This document shows positions 5,955 to 14,556 of a stretch of DNA of 20,629 nt, in pieces; the first letter of the stretch is position 1; every line of letters begins with the position of its first letter. Below the pieces are notes generated by a model. That model was not told where the DNA came from. It did no database searches and saw only the letters and a program-made list of their open reading frames with translations. Source of the stretch: Gammaproteobacteria bacterium (GTDB lineage: Bacteria; Pseudomonadota; Gammaproteobacteria; Enterobacterales; Kangiellaceae); assembly GCA_013372875.1 (NCBI GenBank), contig JABXIW010000303.1, forward strand, positions 1-20,629. Direction: 5' to 3'. The position numbers and the translations under genes were made by a program.

Positions 5955-7287
5955 AGCCCTTTTCAAAAAGAGCGATGGACTCAGTATGGGTAGTCCCCGG
6001 AAACATATCCATAACCCCCGCCTTCACCAACTTATAACCTTTTTCCTTTAGTTCCCCAGCGTCGCGTGCCAAAGTTGCGGGATTGCAGGAAACATAAACA
6101 ATACGCTCAGGGTTAAAGCGAGTAATGTTCTGCACCACATCCAGTGCGCCACTTCTTGGTGGATCGATCAGCACTTTATTAAAGCCTTGCTGCGCCCATG
6201 CTTCTTGTGTGAAATCATCTTGCAGATTCGTCGCATAAAACTCCACATTATCAAGATTATTATGTTTGGCATTCATACCGCCACGCTCCACCATGGCTTC
6301 TGAGCCTTCCACGCCCACCACATTTTTCGCTACAGTGGCTAGCGGAATGGTGAAATTCCCTAGGCCACAGAATAGATCCAAAATACGGTCTTCGTCTTTT
6401 GGCTCCAGCCAATCGATGGCTTTTTTAACCATTTGTTGATTAATGCTGGCGTTGACTTGAGTAAAGTCCATTGGGTGAAATAACAATTCCACCTCAAAAG
6501 CATCTATTTTATAAGTCAGCCAATCCCGCTCATCAGGCCCATAGAGTAAATGCACTGTATCTGGACCTTTGGGTTGCAAGTAGATATACAAACCATGCTC
6601 TTGGCCAAAGGCAGTCCATAATTCTTTGTCTTTTTCGCTCAGCTCAACTAAATGACGCACCACTAACGCTACTTGGTCATCACCCATGGCCACTTCAAGT
6701 TGCGCGGTCTTATCATTAGTATCCAGCTGCGAAATCATATCTCTAAGCGGACGGATCAATTGACCAACTCGTGGATCTAATACTGCGCAGGATTCAATTT
6801 GCGCTAAGAAGTTACTTTTCTTTTCGCGAAAACCCACTAAAGCACCGCCTTTTTTCGGCACATATTTAACGCCAAGACGTGCTTTGCGACGATAGCCTAA
6901 AACCTCGGCCTGCATCGGCTCGACTAATTCATAATCTTCTGCCGCGCCAAAATGCTTGAGCTGCTCTACTAAAACCGCTTGCTTATGGGCAATTTGCGCA
7001 GGATTAGCCATATGCTGCAAACTACAGCCACCACAAATATCCGCATGTTCGCAAGGTGGCGTTACGCGCTCTTCGGATACTTGATGGATCTCAACCGCTA
7101 AACCTTCGTCAAACTTTCCGCGCTTTTCGGTGTAGATAAAGTCCACTTCTTCGCCCAGCAAAGCGTTATCGACAAAAGTAGTTTTCCCTTCGACCGAGCA
7201 AATGCCGCGCCCTTCATGGGAGAAAGCGTGGATATTGGCACGAACGGGATCTTTAGGTAATGGTCTTCTGCGGCGTCTTCTGGCCAT
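5953..7287 (-). CDS. rlmD: 23S rRNA (uracil-1939-C5)-methyltransferase RlmD
   Basis: This SAM-dependent enzyme methylates U1939 of 23S rRNA. Its 444 aa fit the family (E. coli 433). Order of domains: an arginine-rich N-terminus (residues 3-8 all Arg), a TRAM-type OB domain to about residue 70, and a 4Fe-4S cluster site with Cys79, Cys85 and Cys88 (CEHADICGGC) plus the Cys of IESCAVLDP. The SAM-binding motif is RILDLFCGLGNFTIPLA, then DPPRSGA, and the catalytic nucleophile is in VSCNPATLARD. The start is the ATG at 7287. It follows the exonuclease gene by 37 bp on the same strand, probably as a two-gene transcript. Its stop lies inside the long palindrome at 5832-5954. Confidence 0.97.
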   Translation of the reverse strand: MARRRRRRPLPKDPVRANIHAFSHEGRGICSVEGKTTFVDNALLGEEVDFIYTEKRGKFDEGLAVEIHQVSEERVTPPCEHADICGGCSLQHMANPAQIAHKQAVLVEQLKHFGAAEDYELVEPMQAEVLGYRRKARLGVKYVPKKGGALVGFREKKSNFLAQIESCAVLDPRVGQLIRPLRDMISQLDTNDKTAQLEVAMGDDQVALVVRHLVELSEKDKELWTAFGQEHGLYIYLQPKGPDTVHLLYGPDERDWLTYKIDAFEVELLFHPMDFTQVNASINQQMVKKAIDWLEPKDEDRILDLFCGLGNFTIPLATVAKNVVGVEGSEAMVERGGMNAKHNNLDNVEFYATNLQDDFTQEAWAQQGFNKVLIDPPRSGALDVVQNITRFNPERIVYVSCNPATLARDAGELKEKGYKLVKAGVMDMFPGTTHTESIALFEKG

Positions 7288-7324
7288 AAAATTTCTCTAT
7301 TAATATCTAGTTTTGGACGCAGCT

Positions 7325-8110
7325 TTATACTTTCCACGCCTCTAAAAACTCATTGAAATGGTCTTTATCTTCGCTGTTAAGAGACTCTTCTTGCAAATAA
7401 TCTCTAAGCATTTGCGTTTCTTGCTGATAGTCGTCCAGCGACAAATTGCCGCGCATTATCTCAAAACGCAGATAAACAAGATAGGTATTTAGCACATCGG
7501 TTTCGCAATAATCACGAATCGCCTTGAGATTGCCTTGATTATAGGTTTCCCAGACTTTACCCCCGCTCATGCCCATTTTGCCAGGATAGCCGAGCATTGA
7601 GGCCAATTTATCCAGCGGCGCATTTGCACGACCATTATACAGCGCCAATAAGTCCATCAAGTCAGTATGCCGCGCTTGGTATCGATTAAGATAGTTGTTC
7701 CACTTAAACTGACTATCAATTTCACCCTGATCCCAGTAACGCTGGGCGACTACATTGTGCTTCATGGCACGATAATGCAGCACTGGCAAATCAAAACCAG
7801 AGCCGTTCCAAGAAACTAACGTTGGGGTAAAACGTTCTATGCCATCAAAAAAGCGTTGAATAATTTCTTTTTCATCGGCATCTTCATCGCCCAAAGACCA
7901 GACTCTAACCTTATCGCTGTGCCGAAAAACCACAGAGATGGCAACGACTTTGTGCAAATAAAGCGGTTGAAACGTGGTACCCGATTGCTGATAGCGCATA
8001 TGTTCCATGGCTGAAACCACATCTTCATCGGACAAACCATCAAAGTCATTCAACTCACGGCCAGCTTCAAAATCAGGAATGGTTTCAATGTCGAATACAA
8101 ATAGGTTCAT
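7325..8110 (-). CDS. DEDD-type 3'-5' exonuclease (PolB-exo-like family)
   Basis: This predicted cytoplasmic 3'-5' exonuclease of the DNA polymerase B exonuclease-like group (COG3298-type) has 261 aa. The three exonuclease motifs are visible. Exo I is VFDIETIPD, with Asp7 and Glu9. Exo II is LVSWNGSGFDLPVLHYRAM. Exo III is RDYCETDVLNTYL. A conserved FKWNNYLNRYQARHTDLMDLL segment lies between II and III, as in the family. The start is the ATG at 8110, with GAGG 7 nt upstream; the frame stays open to 8164 but there is no ribosome site there. There is no polymerase domain, so it is a stand-alone nuclease. It precedes rlmD and is divergent from the binding-protein/barA pair. Confidence 0.88.
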   Translation of the reverse strand: MNLFVFDIETIPDFEAGRELNDFDGLSDEDVVSAMEHMRYQQSGTTFQPLYLHKVVAISVVFRHSDKVRVWSLGDEDADEKEIIQRFFDGIERFTPTLVSWNGSGFDLPVLHYRAMKHNVVAQRYWDQGEIDSQFKWNNYLNRYQARHTDLMDLLALYNGRANAPLDKLASMLGYPGKMGMSGGKVWETYNQGNLKAIRDYCETDVLNTYLVYLRFEIMRGNLSLDDYQQETQMLRDYLQEESLNSEDKDHFNEFLEAWKV

Positions 8111-8211
8111 GGCTTGCCTCTTTATTAGCGCCGCTCTAGTCAAAGTCTGCTTGCGTCCTATCACCGCTCACGGTAGATTAGACTGGTCAAAGGATTATAG
8201 CTAATTTCTGC

Positions 8212-9237
8212 ATGAGTGCATTCAATTTCATAAACCAACAAACTAAAACATTGCAAGGAGTGCCTTTTTTGTGGCAAAACCTTTGTGTTTTTTTGTGTGT
8301 ACTGACATTGTGTTTTTCTTCTGCAAAAAGTTTGGCGATTGAAGATGAAGAACCGAAGTTAATCACTGGTAAAATTCTATGGCTTAGTGCTTACCAAGAT
8401 GAGAAGCTCGATCTAGAACTCAAGGGCTTTAATTACTCTACTAGTAACCAGTACGCAATAGACTTCATCGCTTCTAATAAAACACAACAAATCCAACAAA
8501 AACTGGCAAGCCAAGACTATCAATATTTAGTAGCGGTTGCCGATAAGGCTTGGCAACTCATTGAGCCACTGGAAACCAAAACACCGAAAATAGGCGTTAG
8601 TGTTAGCGCCGAAGTCTTTAAACGAACGAGCTTCCATAATAAAAAAGACCACTATCTCATCAGCAAAGAGCCACCCAGCCGTAGAATATTTGCCATGCTC
8701 AAAGCTATGGATTTAAATCGTATTCAAGCTGCATCTCTTTTCAACAAAGGTCAACAGCAAGCAAAAAATGATTTTATTAAGCAAGCAAAAATATTTAATG
8801 TGCCATTTCAAGCGATTGATGTTAAACCAAAATCAAGCACTATCAAACTAATCAATAGCATTGATAATTGCTGTCGAGTGCTATATTTAAAACAACGAGA
8901 TTTAAATGGTTCAGCAGTCAAACTCAAGTCTATTCTTTTTGAAAGCTATCGCCGAAAGATTATAACCATAACCGACGATAAAAAGTTACTCAAACACGGT
9001 GCCATCTACGCCATCTACAGCCAGCCGCATCAACTTGGTCAGCAAGCTGCAAATATTGCTTTGGGGCTTTCTTCTGGGGCGAATGTTGAGCCTTTACAAG
9101 AGCCACATAATTTTGTGATAGACTCAAACCATAAAATGAAAAATATCATTGGTGGTAATTTGGCGACCTTACCTAACGGTACTTTAATGCAAAAAACCAA
9201 ATTTGCCGAACTGACCAATACAGAGAGTCGACTATGA
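8212..9237 (+). CDS. Periplasmic substrate-binding protein (ABC_sub_bind-like), coupled to barA
   Basis: The protein has 341 aa. An N-terminal hydrophobic stretch (NLCVFLCVLTLCF, residues 23-35) with SSAKSLA after it reads as a signal peptide. The mature part resembles the ABC_sub_bind family (PF04392). It has an early KILWLSAYQDEK strand, PSRRIFAMLKAMDLNRIQAA, and a late AIYAIYSQPHQLGQQAANIALGL, which is the usual end-of-domain pattern. No ABC permease or ATPase is nearby. Instead the stop codon overlaps the barA ATG (ATGA), so the two are translated together. This suggests it delivers a ligand to the BarA sensor domain; that is inference. The start is uncertain. The ATG at 8212 has no close ribosome site, while a TTG at 8269 is 8 nt after AAGGAG and would give a short, standard signal peptide. 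Confidence 0.8.
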   Translation: MSAFNFINQQTKTLQGVPFLWQNLCVFLCVLTLCFSSAKSLAIEDEEPKLITGKILWLSAYQDEKLDLELKGFNYSTSNQYAIDFIASNKTQQIQQKLASQDYQYLVAVADKAWQLIEPLETKTPKIGVSVSAEVFKRTSFHNKKDHYLISKEPPSRRIFAMLKAMDLNRIQAASLFNKGQQQAKNDFIKQAKIFNVPFQAIDVKPKSSTIKLINSIDNCCRVLYLKQRDLNGSAVKLKSILFESYRRKIITITDDKKLLKHGAIYAIYSQPHQLGQQAANIALGLSSGANVEPLQEPHNFVIDSNHKMKNIIGGNLATLPNGTLMQKTKFAELTNTESRL

Positions 9238-12050
9238 GCAATTGGGGAATTAGCCCAAGGATTATCTTATTATCATTAGTGCCCACTTTTTTGGTCGCTA
9301 TTGTTATGAGTATTTTCTTTATCAATAGCTACTCGAGTGCGGTCGATGACTCCATAATTCAGCGCGGAAAAACTATTGCGACTCACTTGGCCATAAGCAG
9401 CGAATATGACATCGTCAGCCAAAATTTTATTAATTTAAAGCAGCTAAGCAGTCGCACTAAGGATAACGACCGTGATTTACATGGGGTGATCTATTTTGAT
9501 AAGAATCATCGTGCCATTTCATCGAGTGGCGAGTTAGAGGTCACCGAAACGATTCCAGCCATTGAGATTGCCACACTGCTTTCCCAAGCAAATTCTGGCG
9601 AATTAATTGTTATCAATGAACACCAAAGCGGCTACCTGTTTTATGCGCCAATCATTAGTTCGCTGATTGAGTCTACCCAACCGTGGGATTCAAATACCTC
9701 ATCAAAATTTAGCTCCGAGCAACTGTTAGGTTATGTCGCTATTTATTTAAATAAAGATGTTGCCAATAACGCAAAATATAAAACACTCTTTGCTAGTTTA
9801 CTCATTGCTTTAATAGGAATATTTGTTGGGGGGTTGCTTGCCAAAAAATTAGCCTTTAGCGTCACCGACCCCATTCAAAACATGCTAAAAGGCATTAACC
9901 GTATTCGTGACGGTCGTCTCGATACGCGTATCAACACTCACTCAGTGGCTGAATTAAAACTACTTGAACGCGGCATTAACTCGATGGCGCAGCAGCTAGA
10001 GCATAATCAAGAAGAACTAAAAACTGCGGTTAAGCAAGCAACTTCCGATCTACAAGATACTTTAGAAACTTTAGAAGTAAATAACCTAGAGCTAGATCTT
10101 GCACGTAAGCAAGCGCTAGAAGCAAGTCGCATTAAAACCGAATTTTTAGCTAATATGGGGCATGAAATCCGAACACCTATGAATGGGGTTATCGGTTTTA
10201 CTGATTTGCTTTTAAAAACTGAATTGAATAACAAGCAAAAAGATTTCTTACTCGATATTAAACGCTCGGCTTCAAACTTGCTTTCTATTATTGATGACAT
10301 TTTGGATTATTCAAAAATTGAAGCTGGCAAGATGTCGCTAGAGCGTTATCCATTTGATTTGCGTGAATGTGTTGATGATGTCTTTAGTATGCTTGGTCCG
10401 AACGCTAATAAAAAAGGGCTTGAACTGGTATCTTTAATTTATTCTGATATCCCTAACTCGCTACTTGGCGATCCCATTCGAATTAAGCAAATTATTACCA
10501 ATCTAATTAATAACGCCATTAAGTTTACTAAAGCTGGTTCTATTGAATTACTTGCAGAAATTGAGTCTGAGACAGATAACGAGATTAACCTTAAAATTCA
10601 AGTTAAGGATACCGGTATCGGTATGAACTCTGAGCAGCAAAACTCTTTATTTAAAGCCTTTAACCAAGCAGATGCCAGCACCAAACGCATTTTCGGTGGC
10701 ACAGGCCTTGGCTTGGTGATATCAAAATCCTTAGTGGAAAAAATGGGCGGAGAAATCAACGTTTCTAGTGTCGCCGATCAAGGCTCAACCTTCTGGTTCA
10801 CCATTCGCTGCGAACGGGCTGAGTCCGCAGCCGATCCTGAATCAAGTTACGCTTTCTTGGCACACAAAACCGCGCTTGTGTTCGATGCACATCCAGCCAG
10901 TCGATTATCCATCACGCAAATGCTCGAAGATTTGCATATGAGCGTAACTAGTTTTGAAACCATTGATGATTTAGCCACTGAACTTGAACTGTATCAAGTT
11001 AATGAGAAGAATGTCGAAATCGTTGTTGTGGGTGGACAAAACTTTAAGCGTCGTAAATCACAACTGGAATATGTATGTGAAAAAGCTGGTCAGCTTAATA
11101 GTCCAGTTATTAGTTTCAGTACCGCACCCGATGTTACCGCGCTAGAAAAACTGCAATCCCTTGGAGTCACTCGAACCTTACGCAAACCCGTTACTCATCG
11201 CAATCTACACAATGCCTTGCTAGAAACGCTGCGCAACAAAATCATTGAAAGCGATGATGTCGAAGTTAGCTATAATTTGGATAAACTAAAGAATCTTTAT
11301 GTGTTAGCGGTTGACGATAATGCGGCCAACTTGCGTCTCGTAAAAATATTATTAACCGAACTAGGATTAAACGTTGATACAGCCGAAAGCGGCATTCAGG
11401 CTATTTCTCTAAGCAAAGACAAGGTTTATGATCTTATCTTAATGGACATCCAAATGCCTGAAATTGATGGCTTAGAAGCGACCCGCACCATCAAAGCTAA
11501 CAATACCAACGCCAAAACACCGATAGTTGCTTTAACCGCTCATGCCATGGCGAATGAAAAAGAGCAGTTATTAGAAGCTGGCATGGATGATTATATGACC
11601 AAGCCTGTTTCTGAAAACGATTTGATCAAAACACTGTTTAAATGGACTCAGGATACCAACATAGAGTTGCTCGAGCCTGAAGATAAGCTCTCTCAAGAAG
11701 AAGCTACGTTAGATTGGGCTTTGAGCTTAAAACTCGCCAATAACAACTCACAGTTAGCTACTGATATGCTTAAAATGTTGGTGGACTCAAATTTCGAAAC
11801 CAGCAAACAAATCCATGCAGCTTTCCAAGCACAAGAGTTTGAAAATTTATTGCACCAAGTACATAAACTTCATGGCGCCAGTTGTTATATCGGTACACCG
11901 AAACTCAAGCGGTTAAGCTCGGAGTATGAAACTAAGTTAAAAAAGCAACAATTCAACTCCATAGATGAAGTCCATAGTGAATTGCTATCAGAACTAAATA
12001 AAATCAACCTTGCCGCCAAACCCTATTTGGAACAAACAGTAACGGGCTAG
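9234..12050 (+). CDS. barA: Tripartite hybrid sensor histidine kinase BarA
   Basis: BarA phosphorylates the response regulator UvrY/GacA and so controls CsrB-type small RNAs and carbon metabolism. Order in the 938 aa (E. coli 918): TM1 (about 8-29), a periplasmic domain of about 150 residues, TM2 (184-203), HAMP (204-257), a coiled coil, HisKA with His310 in FLANMGHEIRTPMNG, and HATPase_c with NLINNAIKFT, DTGIGM and GGTGLGLVIS. A degenerate receiver (about 545-665) has G600-G601 where the phospho-Asp should be. A full receiver (about 688-805) has Asp694-Asp695 and phospho-Asp738 (LMDIQMPEIDG). A C-terminal Hpt has His877 in VHKLHGAS. The His-Asp-His relay is complete. It is translationally coupled to the binding protein upstream. 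Its stop lies 2 bp from the mtaB stop, with no terminator visible. Confidence 0.96.
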   Translation: MSNWGISPRIILLSLVPTFLVAIVMSIFFINSYSSAVDDSIIQRGKTIATHLAISSEYDIVSQNFINLKQLSSRTKDNDRDLHGVIYFDKNHRAISSSGELEVTETIPAIEIATLLSQANSGELIVINEHQSGYLFYAPIISSLIESTQPWDSNTSSKFSSEQLLGYVAIYLNKDVANNAKYKTLFASLLIALIGIFVGGLLAKKLAFSVTDPIQNMLKGINRIRDGRLDTRINTHSVAELKLLERGINSMAQQLEHNQEELKTAVKQATSDLQDTLETLEVNNLELDLARKQALEASRIKTEFLANMGHEIRTPMNGVIGFTDLLLKTELNNKQKDFLLDIKRSASNLLSIIDDILDYSKIEAGKMSLERYPFDLRECVDDVFSMLGPNANKKGLELVSLIYSDIPNSLLGDPIRIKQIITNLINNAIKFTKAGSIELLAEIESETDNEINLKIQVKDTGIGMNSEQQNSLFKAFNQADASTKRIFGGTGLGLVISKSLVEKMGGEINVSSVADQGSTFWFTIRCERAESAADPESSYAFLAHKTALVFDAHPASRLSITQMLEDLHMSVTSFETIDDLATELELYQVNEKNVEIVVVGGQNFKRRKSQLEYVCEKAGQLNSPVISFSTAPDVTALEKLQSLGVTRTLRKPVTHRNLHNALLETLRNKIIESDDVEVSYNLDKLKNLYVLAVDDNAANLRLVKILLTELGLNVDTAESGIQAISLSKDKVYDLILMDIQMPEIDGLEATRTIKANNTNAKTPIVALTAHAMANEKEQLLEAGMDDYMTKPVSENDLIKTLFKWTQDTNIELLEPEDKLSQEEATLDWALSLKLANNNSQLATDMLKMLVDSNFETSKQIHAAFQAQEFENLLHQVHKLHGASCYIGTPKLKRLSSEYETKLKKQQFNSIDEVHSELLSELNKINLAAKPYLEQTVTG

Positions 12051-12052
12051 TT

Positions 12053-13402
12053 TTAGAGTTGAGTGATATTAATACTGGCAGTATTGGCTTTTTCTAAAGA
12101 GTTCAACGCTTCAGCTTCAAGCTCACCAATCAATATGTTTTGCTTTGAGAGCGAAGTGATTTTTGTCGCTAGTATTGAGCGCTCGATGGCATAACCAGGC
12201 TCTAAGTCCAACTGCACCTTATGGTAATTTGGGGTATAGCCAAAATAACGTTGCTTACCATTTTCTAACGCTTGAGAAGAGCTCTCCCATAGCACTTCCG
12301 CTCGCAACCCTATTTGCTCACTCAGCTCTCTAGCCTTTAATTTTGCGGCAAGTTGGTGCAACTGTTGACTTCGGTATTTCTTAGTTTCTTTCTCAATTTT
12401 ATTTGGCAGCCTTGCCGCTTTGGTTCCTTCACGATCGGAATAACTAAAAATATGCATATGGCCAAAAGGTTGAGTTTCAACAAACTCTAACGTTTGCGCA
12501 AACTCTTCTTCGGTTTCACCTGGAAAGCCAACAATAACATCCGTAGTCACATTAAAATTAGGCACCACTTTGCGAGCCTCTTGCACCAGCTCAGCAAAAG
12601 TTTCGGTCTTGCATCGGCGTGACATTCGCTTTAATACTGAATTTGCGCCGCTTTGAATGGGCAGATGCATATGGGGCATCAAGCGTGGGTTTTTAAACAG
12701 CTCAAAAAATCCATCACCCAGATCCCAAGGCTCAACTGAGGCAAAACGGATCCGCGGAATGCTAGTTTCTTTTAAAATGGTTTCAACCAGTTGATACAAA
12801 CTAGACTCAATATCCGATCCATAACCACCAACGTGCACCCCAGCCAAAACGATTTCGGGCACCCCTTGTGCTTCGAGTAGCTGAATCTCATTCACTAGGT
12901 CTTCAATACTACGGCTTCGCTCTTCGCCACGCGCAACGGTTACAATGCAATAAGTACAGCGATAGCGGCAGCCATCTTGAATTTTAATAAAAGCGCGCTC
13001 ACGATTACGCGAAAATAATGGGCTTTCGCCGGGCTCAGTCGCAAACTCTGGCATCACTGGCATATCCAACAACTCTTGGACTTTATCTACCAACACTTCT
13101 TTGTCGCTATTATCCACCACCAGATCAACGCCCATGATTTTCTCTAGTTCTTGTGGTTCAAGTGATGCATAGCAACCAGTAACAACTAATCGAGCTTGTG
13201 GGTTACTACGATGAAATTTTCGTACCATCTGGCGCGATTTGCGGGCAGCTTCAGCGGTAACAGCGCAGGTATTGAGTACCATTAAATCAGCATTATCAGG
13301 CTGATTAACTAAGGAATAGCCAATGGTTTGGAAGCTCTGCGCCCAGTTTTGCAGCTCAGCTTCATTCAAACGACAACCTAAGGAACTTAAATGGACTTGC
13401 AT
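12053..13402 (-). CDS. mtaB: tRNA N6-threonylcarbamoyladenosine-37 methylthiotransferase MtaB
   Basis: This radical SAM methylthiotransferase converts t6A37 to ms2t6A37 in ANN-decoding tRNAs. It has 449 aa. The N-terminal UPF0004 domain carries the three cluster ligands Cys10 (LSSLGCRLNEAE), Cys46 (NTCAVT) and Cys77 (TGCYAS). The radical SAM motif CRYRCTYC has Cys145, Cys149 and Cys152. FNVTTDVIVGFPGETEEEF and a C-terminal TRAM-like region follow. The LGCRLNEAE sequence separates it from MiaB and RimO. The ATG at 13402 matches the usual MtaB start (MQVHLSSLGCRL); a TTG five codons upstream is less likely. It is convergent with barA and seems to have its own promoter. Confidence 0.94.
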   Translation of the reverse strand: MQVHLSSLGCRLNEAELQNWAQSFQTIGYSLVNQPDNADLMVLNTCAVTAEAARKSRQMVRKFHRSNPQARLVVTGCYASLEPQELEKIMGVDLVVDNSDKEVLVDKVQELLDMPVMPEFATEPGESPLFSRNRERAFIKIQDGCRYRCTYCIVTVARGEERSRSIEDLVNEIQLLEAQGVPEIVLAGVHVGGYGSDIESSLYQLVETILKETSIPRIRFASVEPWDLGDGFFELFKNPRLMPHMHLPIQSGANSVLKRMSRRCKTETFAELVQEARKVVPNFNVTTDVIVGFPGETEEEFAQTLEFVETQPFGHMHIFSYSDREGTKAARLPNKIEKETKKYRSQQLHQLAAKLKARELSEQIGLRAEVLWESSSQALENGKQRYFGYTPNYHKVQLDLEPGYAIERSILATKITSLSKQNILIGELEAEALNSLEKANTASINITQL

Positions 13403-13450
13403 GGGGTTTGCTATCAACTATTAATTATGGCACTCACAATAAGGGAGGCG

Positions 13451-13479
13451 ATTATAGCGATAAATGCTCAAAGTTTCAC
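13451..13479 (-). promoter_or_regulatory. Candidate mtaB promoter
   Basis: A perfect TATAAT lies on the minus strand (13451-13456), with a poor -35 match, GTGAAA (13474-13479), at 17-bp spacing. The predicted start near 13444 would give a leader of about 40 nt to the ATG at 13402. Confidence 0.45.
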
Positions 13480-13496
13480 CATCATTTCGCCACCAT

Positions 13497-13523
13497 AAAA
13501 AAAGCGCCCTTAGGCGCTCTTTT
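13497..13523 (-). terminator. Intrinsic terminator of mscS
   Basis: Read on the minus strand: AAAAG, then AGCGCC-TAAG-GGCGCT, then seven T residues. The 6-bp GC-rich stem (13503-13508 with 13513-13518) and U-tract form a textbook terminator. It begins 43 bp past the mscS stop and sits just upstream of the mtaB promoter. Confidence 0.9.
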
Positions 13524-13565
13524 CATATTAACTGGCTTTGTAAAGCTCTAGCCACTAGCCAACCG

Positions 13566-14402
13566 TTAATCAACCTTATGCAAATGCACATCGGTTTGTG
13601 GGTACGGAATAGAAATATTGGCGGCATCCAATGCTTTCTTGATCGCTTCCAAGTTATCGAAATATACGCCCCAATAATCAGCTACATTGGCCCATACGCG
13701 CAAGGTGAAGTTCACAGAGCTGTCCGCCAATTCTGATACCGCGATGAATGGTGCTGGGTCTTGATGTACGCGCTCATCTTTGGTAATTACACTCATAATC
13801 ACTTCTTTGGCTTGATCGATATCATCGTCATAGCCAATACCAATAGTGAAATCTACGCGACGCGTACCTTGATCACTATAATTGACGATTGAGTTGGTGG
13901 AGATTGGCGAGTTTGGAATAATGATGGTTTTATTATCAGGCGTTAATAATACCGTGTTAAAGATTTGGATTTCATCAACTTTACCCACATGGCCTTGTGC
14001 TTCGATCACATCGCCAACTTTGTAAGGGCGGAATATCAATAACATAACGCCGCCAGCAAAGTTCTGCAAAGTGCCTGATAAAGCCATACCAATCGCTAAA
14101 CCAGCGCCACCTAATATCGCTACAAATGAAGTCATTTGTACGCCAAGCATGGTCACAACCGTTACAATTAACAAGACTTTTAAAATCATGCCTGTCAGGC
14201 TTAACAAAAAGCGCTCTAAGGTTTCGTCATAATCTTTCTTGTCAAATAAGCGCTTCATTGCGCCTGTGATCATTCGGATCACCATCAAACCAACAATAAA
14301 TACCACTAAAGCCATGGCTAGCTTAGGCGCATATTCTGTGCCTAGTTCCATTGCTTTTTCAGCTAAACCGCTGAGTTCTTTTGTATCAACTGGTAAACTC
14401 AT
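13566..14402 (-). CDS. mscS: Small-conductance mechanosensitive channel MscS
   Basis: This inner-membrane channel opens on hypo-osmotic stress to release solutes, and works as a heptamer. It has 278 aa (E. coli 286). Three transmembrane helices come first: about residues 25-45, 60-85, and the pore helix at about 90-115. The pore helix carries the Gly/Ala-rich AILGGAGLAIGMALSGTLQNFAGG. The beta domain follows with FRPYKVGDVIEAQGHVGKVDEI and IIIPNSPISTNSIVNYS. The alpha/beta cage ends in ISIPYPQTDVHLHKV. The start is the ATG at 14402, with GGAG 9 nt upstream; an in-frame TTG four codons earlier overlaps that ribosome site. It has its own promoter and terminator, so it is a single-gene unit. Confidence 0.96.
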   Translation of the reverse strand: MSLPVDTKELSGLAEKAMELGTEYAPKLAMALVVFIVGLMVIRMITGAMKRLFDKKDYDETLERFLLSLTGMILKVLLIVTVVTMLGVQMTSFVAILGGAGLAIGMALSGTLQNFAGGVMLLIFRPYKVGDVIEAQGHVGKVDEIQIFNTVLLTPDNKTIIIPNSPISTNSIVNYSDQGTRRVDFTIGIGYDDDIDQAKEVIMSVITKDERVHQDPAPFIAVSELADSSVNFTLRVWANVADYWGVYFDNLEAIKKALDAANISIPYPQTDVHLHKVD

Positions 14403-14431
14403 TTTTGTCTCCAAAATAAAAAATCCGTGAA

Positions 14432-14460
14432 ATTGTAATCAGTTAGCCATTAACAGGCAA
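14432..14460 (-). promoter_or_regulatory. Candidate mscS promoter
   Basis: On the minus strand TTGCCT (14455-14460) and TACAAT (14432-14437) are separated by 17 bp. This places the transcription start about 25 nt before the mscS ATG at 14402. It is a good sigma70-type match. Confidence 0.6.
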
Positions 14461-14475
14461 ACCAGATGGCTGTAT

Positions 14476-14505
14476 TTTACAGTATTTTATACAGTTGCTT
14501 ATAAA
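14476..14505 (+). promoter_or_regulatory. Candidate promoter for the small lipoprotein
   Basis: TTTACA (14476-14481) and TATAAA (14500-14505) are spaced 18 bp apart. The predicted start near 14512 would give a leader of about 45 nt to the ATG at 14557. Confidence 0.5.
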
Positions 14506-14556
14506 TTGCCCATTAAGCGTGCTAATATGAGATTAATAATTCAGTTTGGAGCAAGT

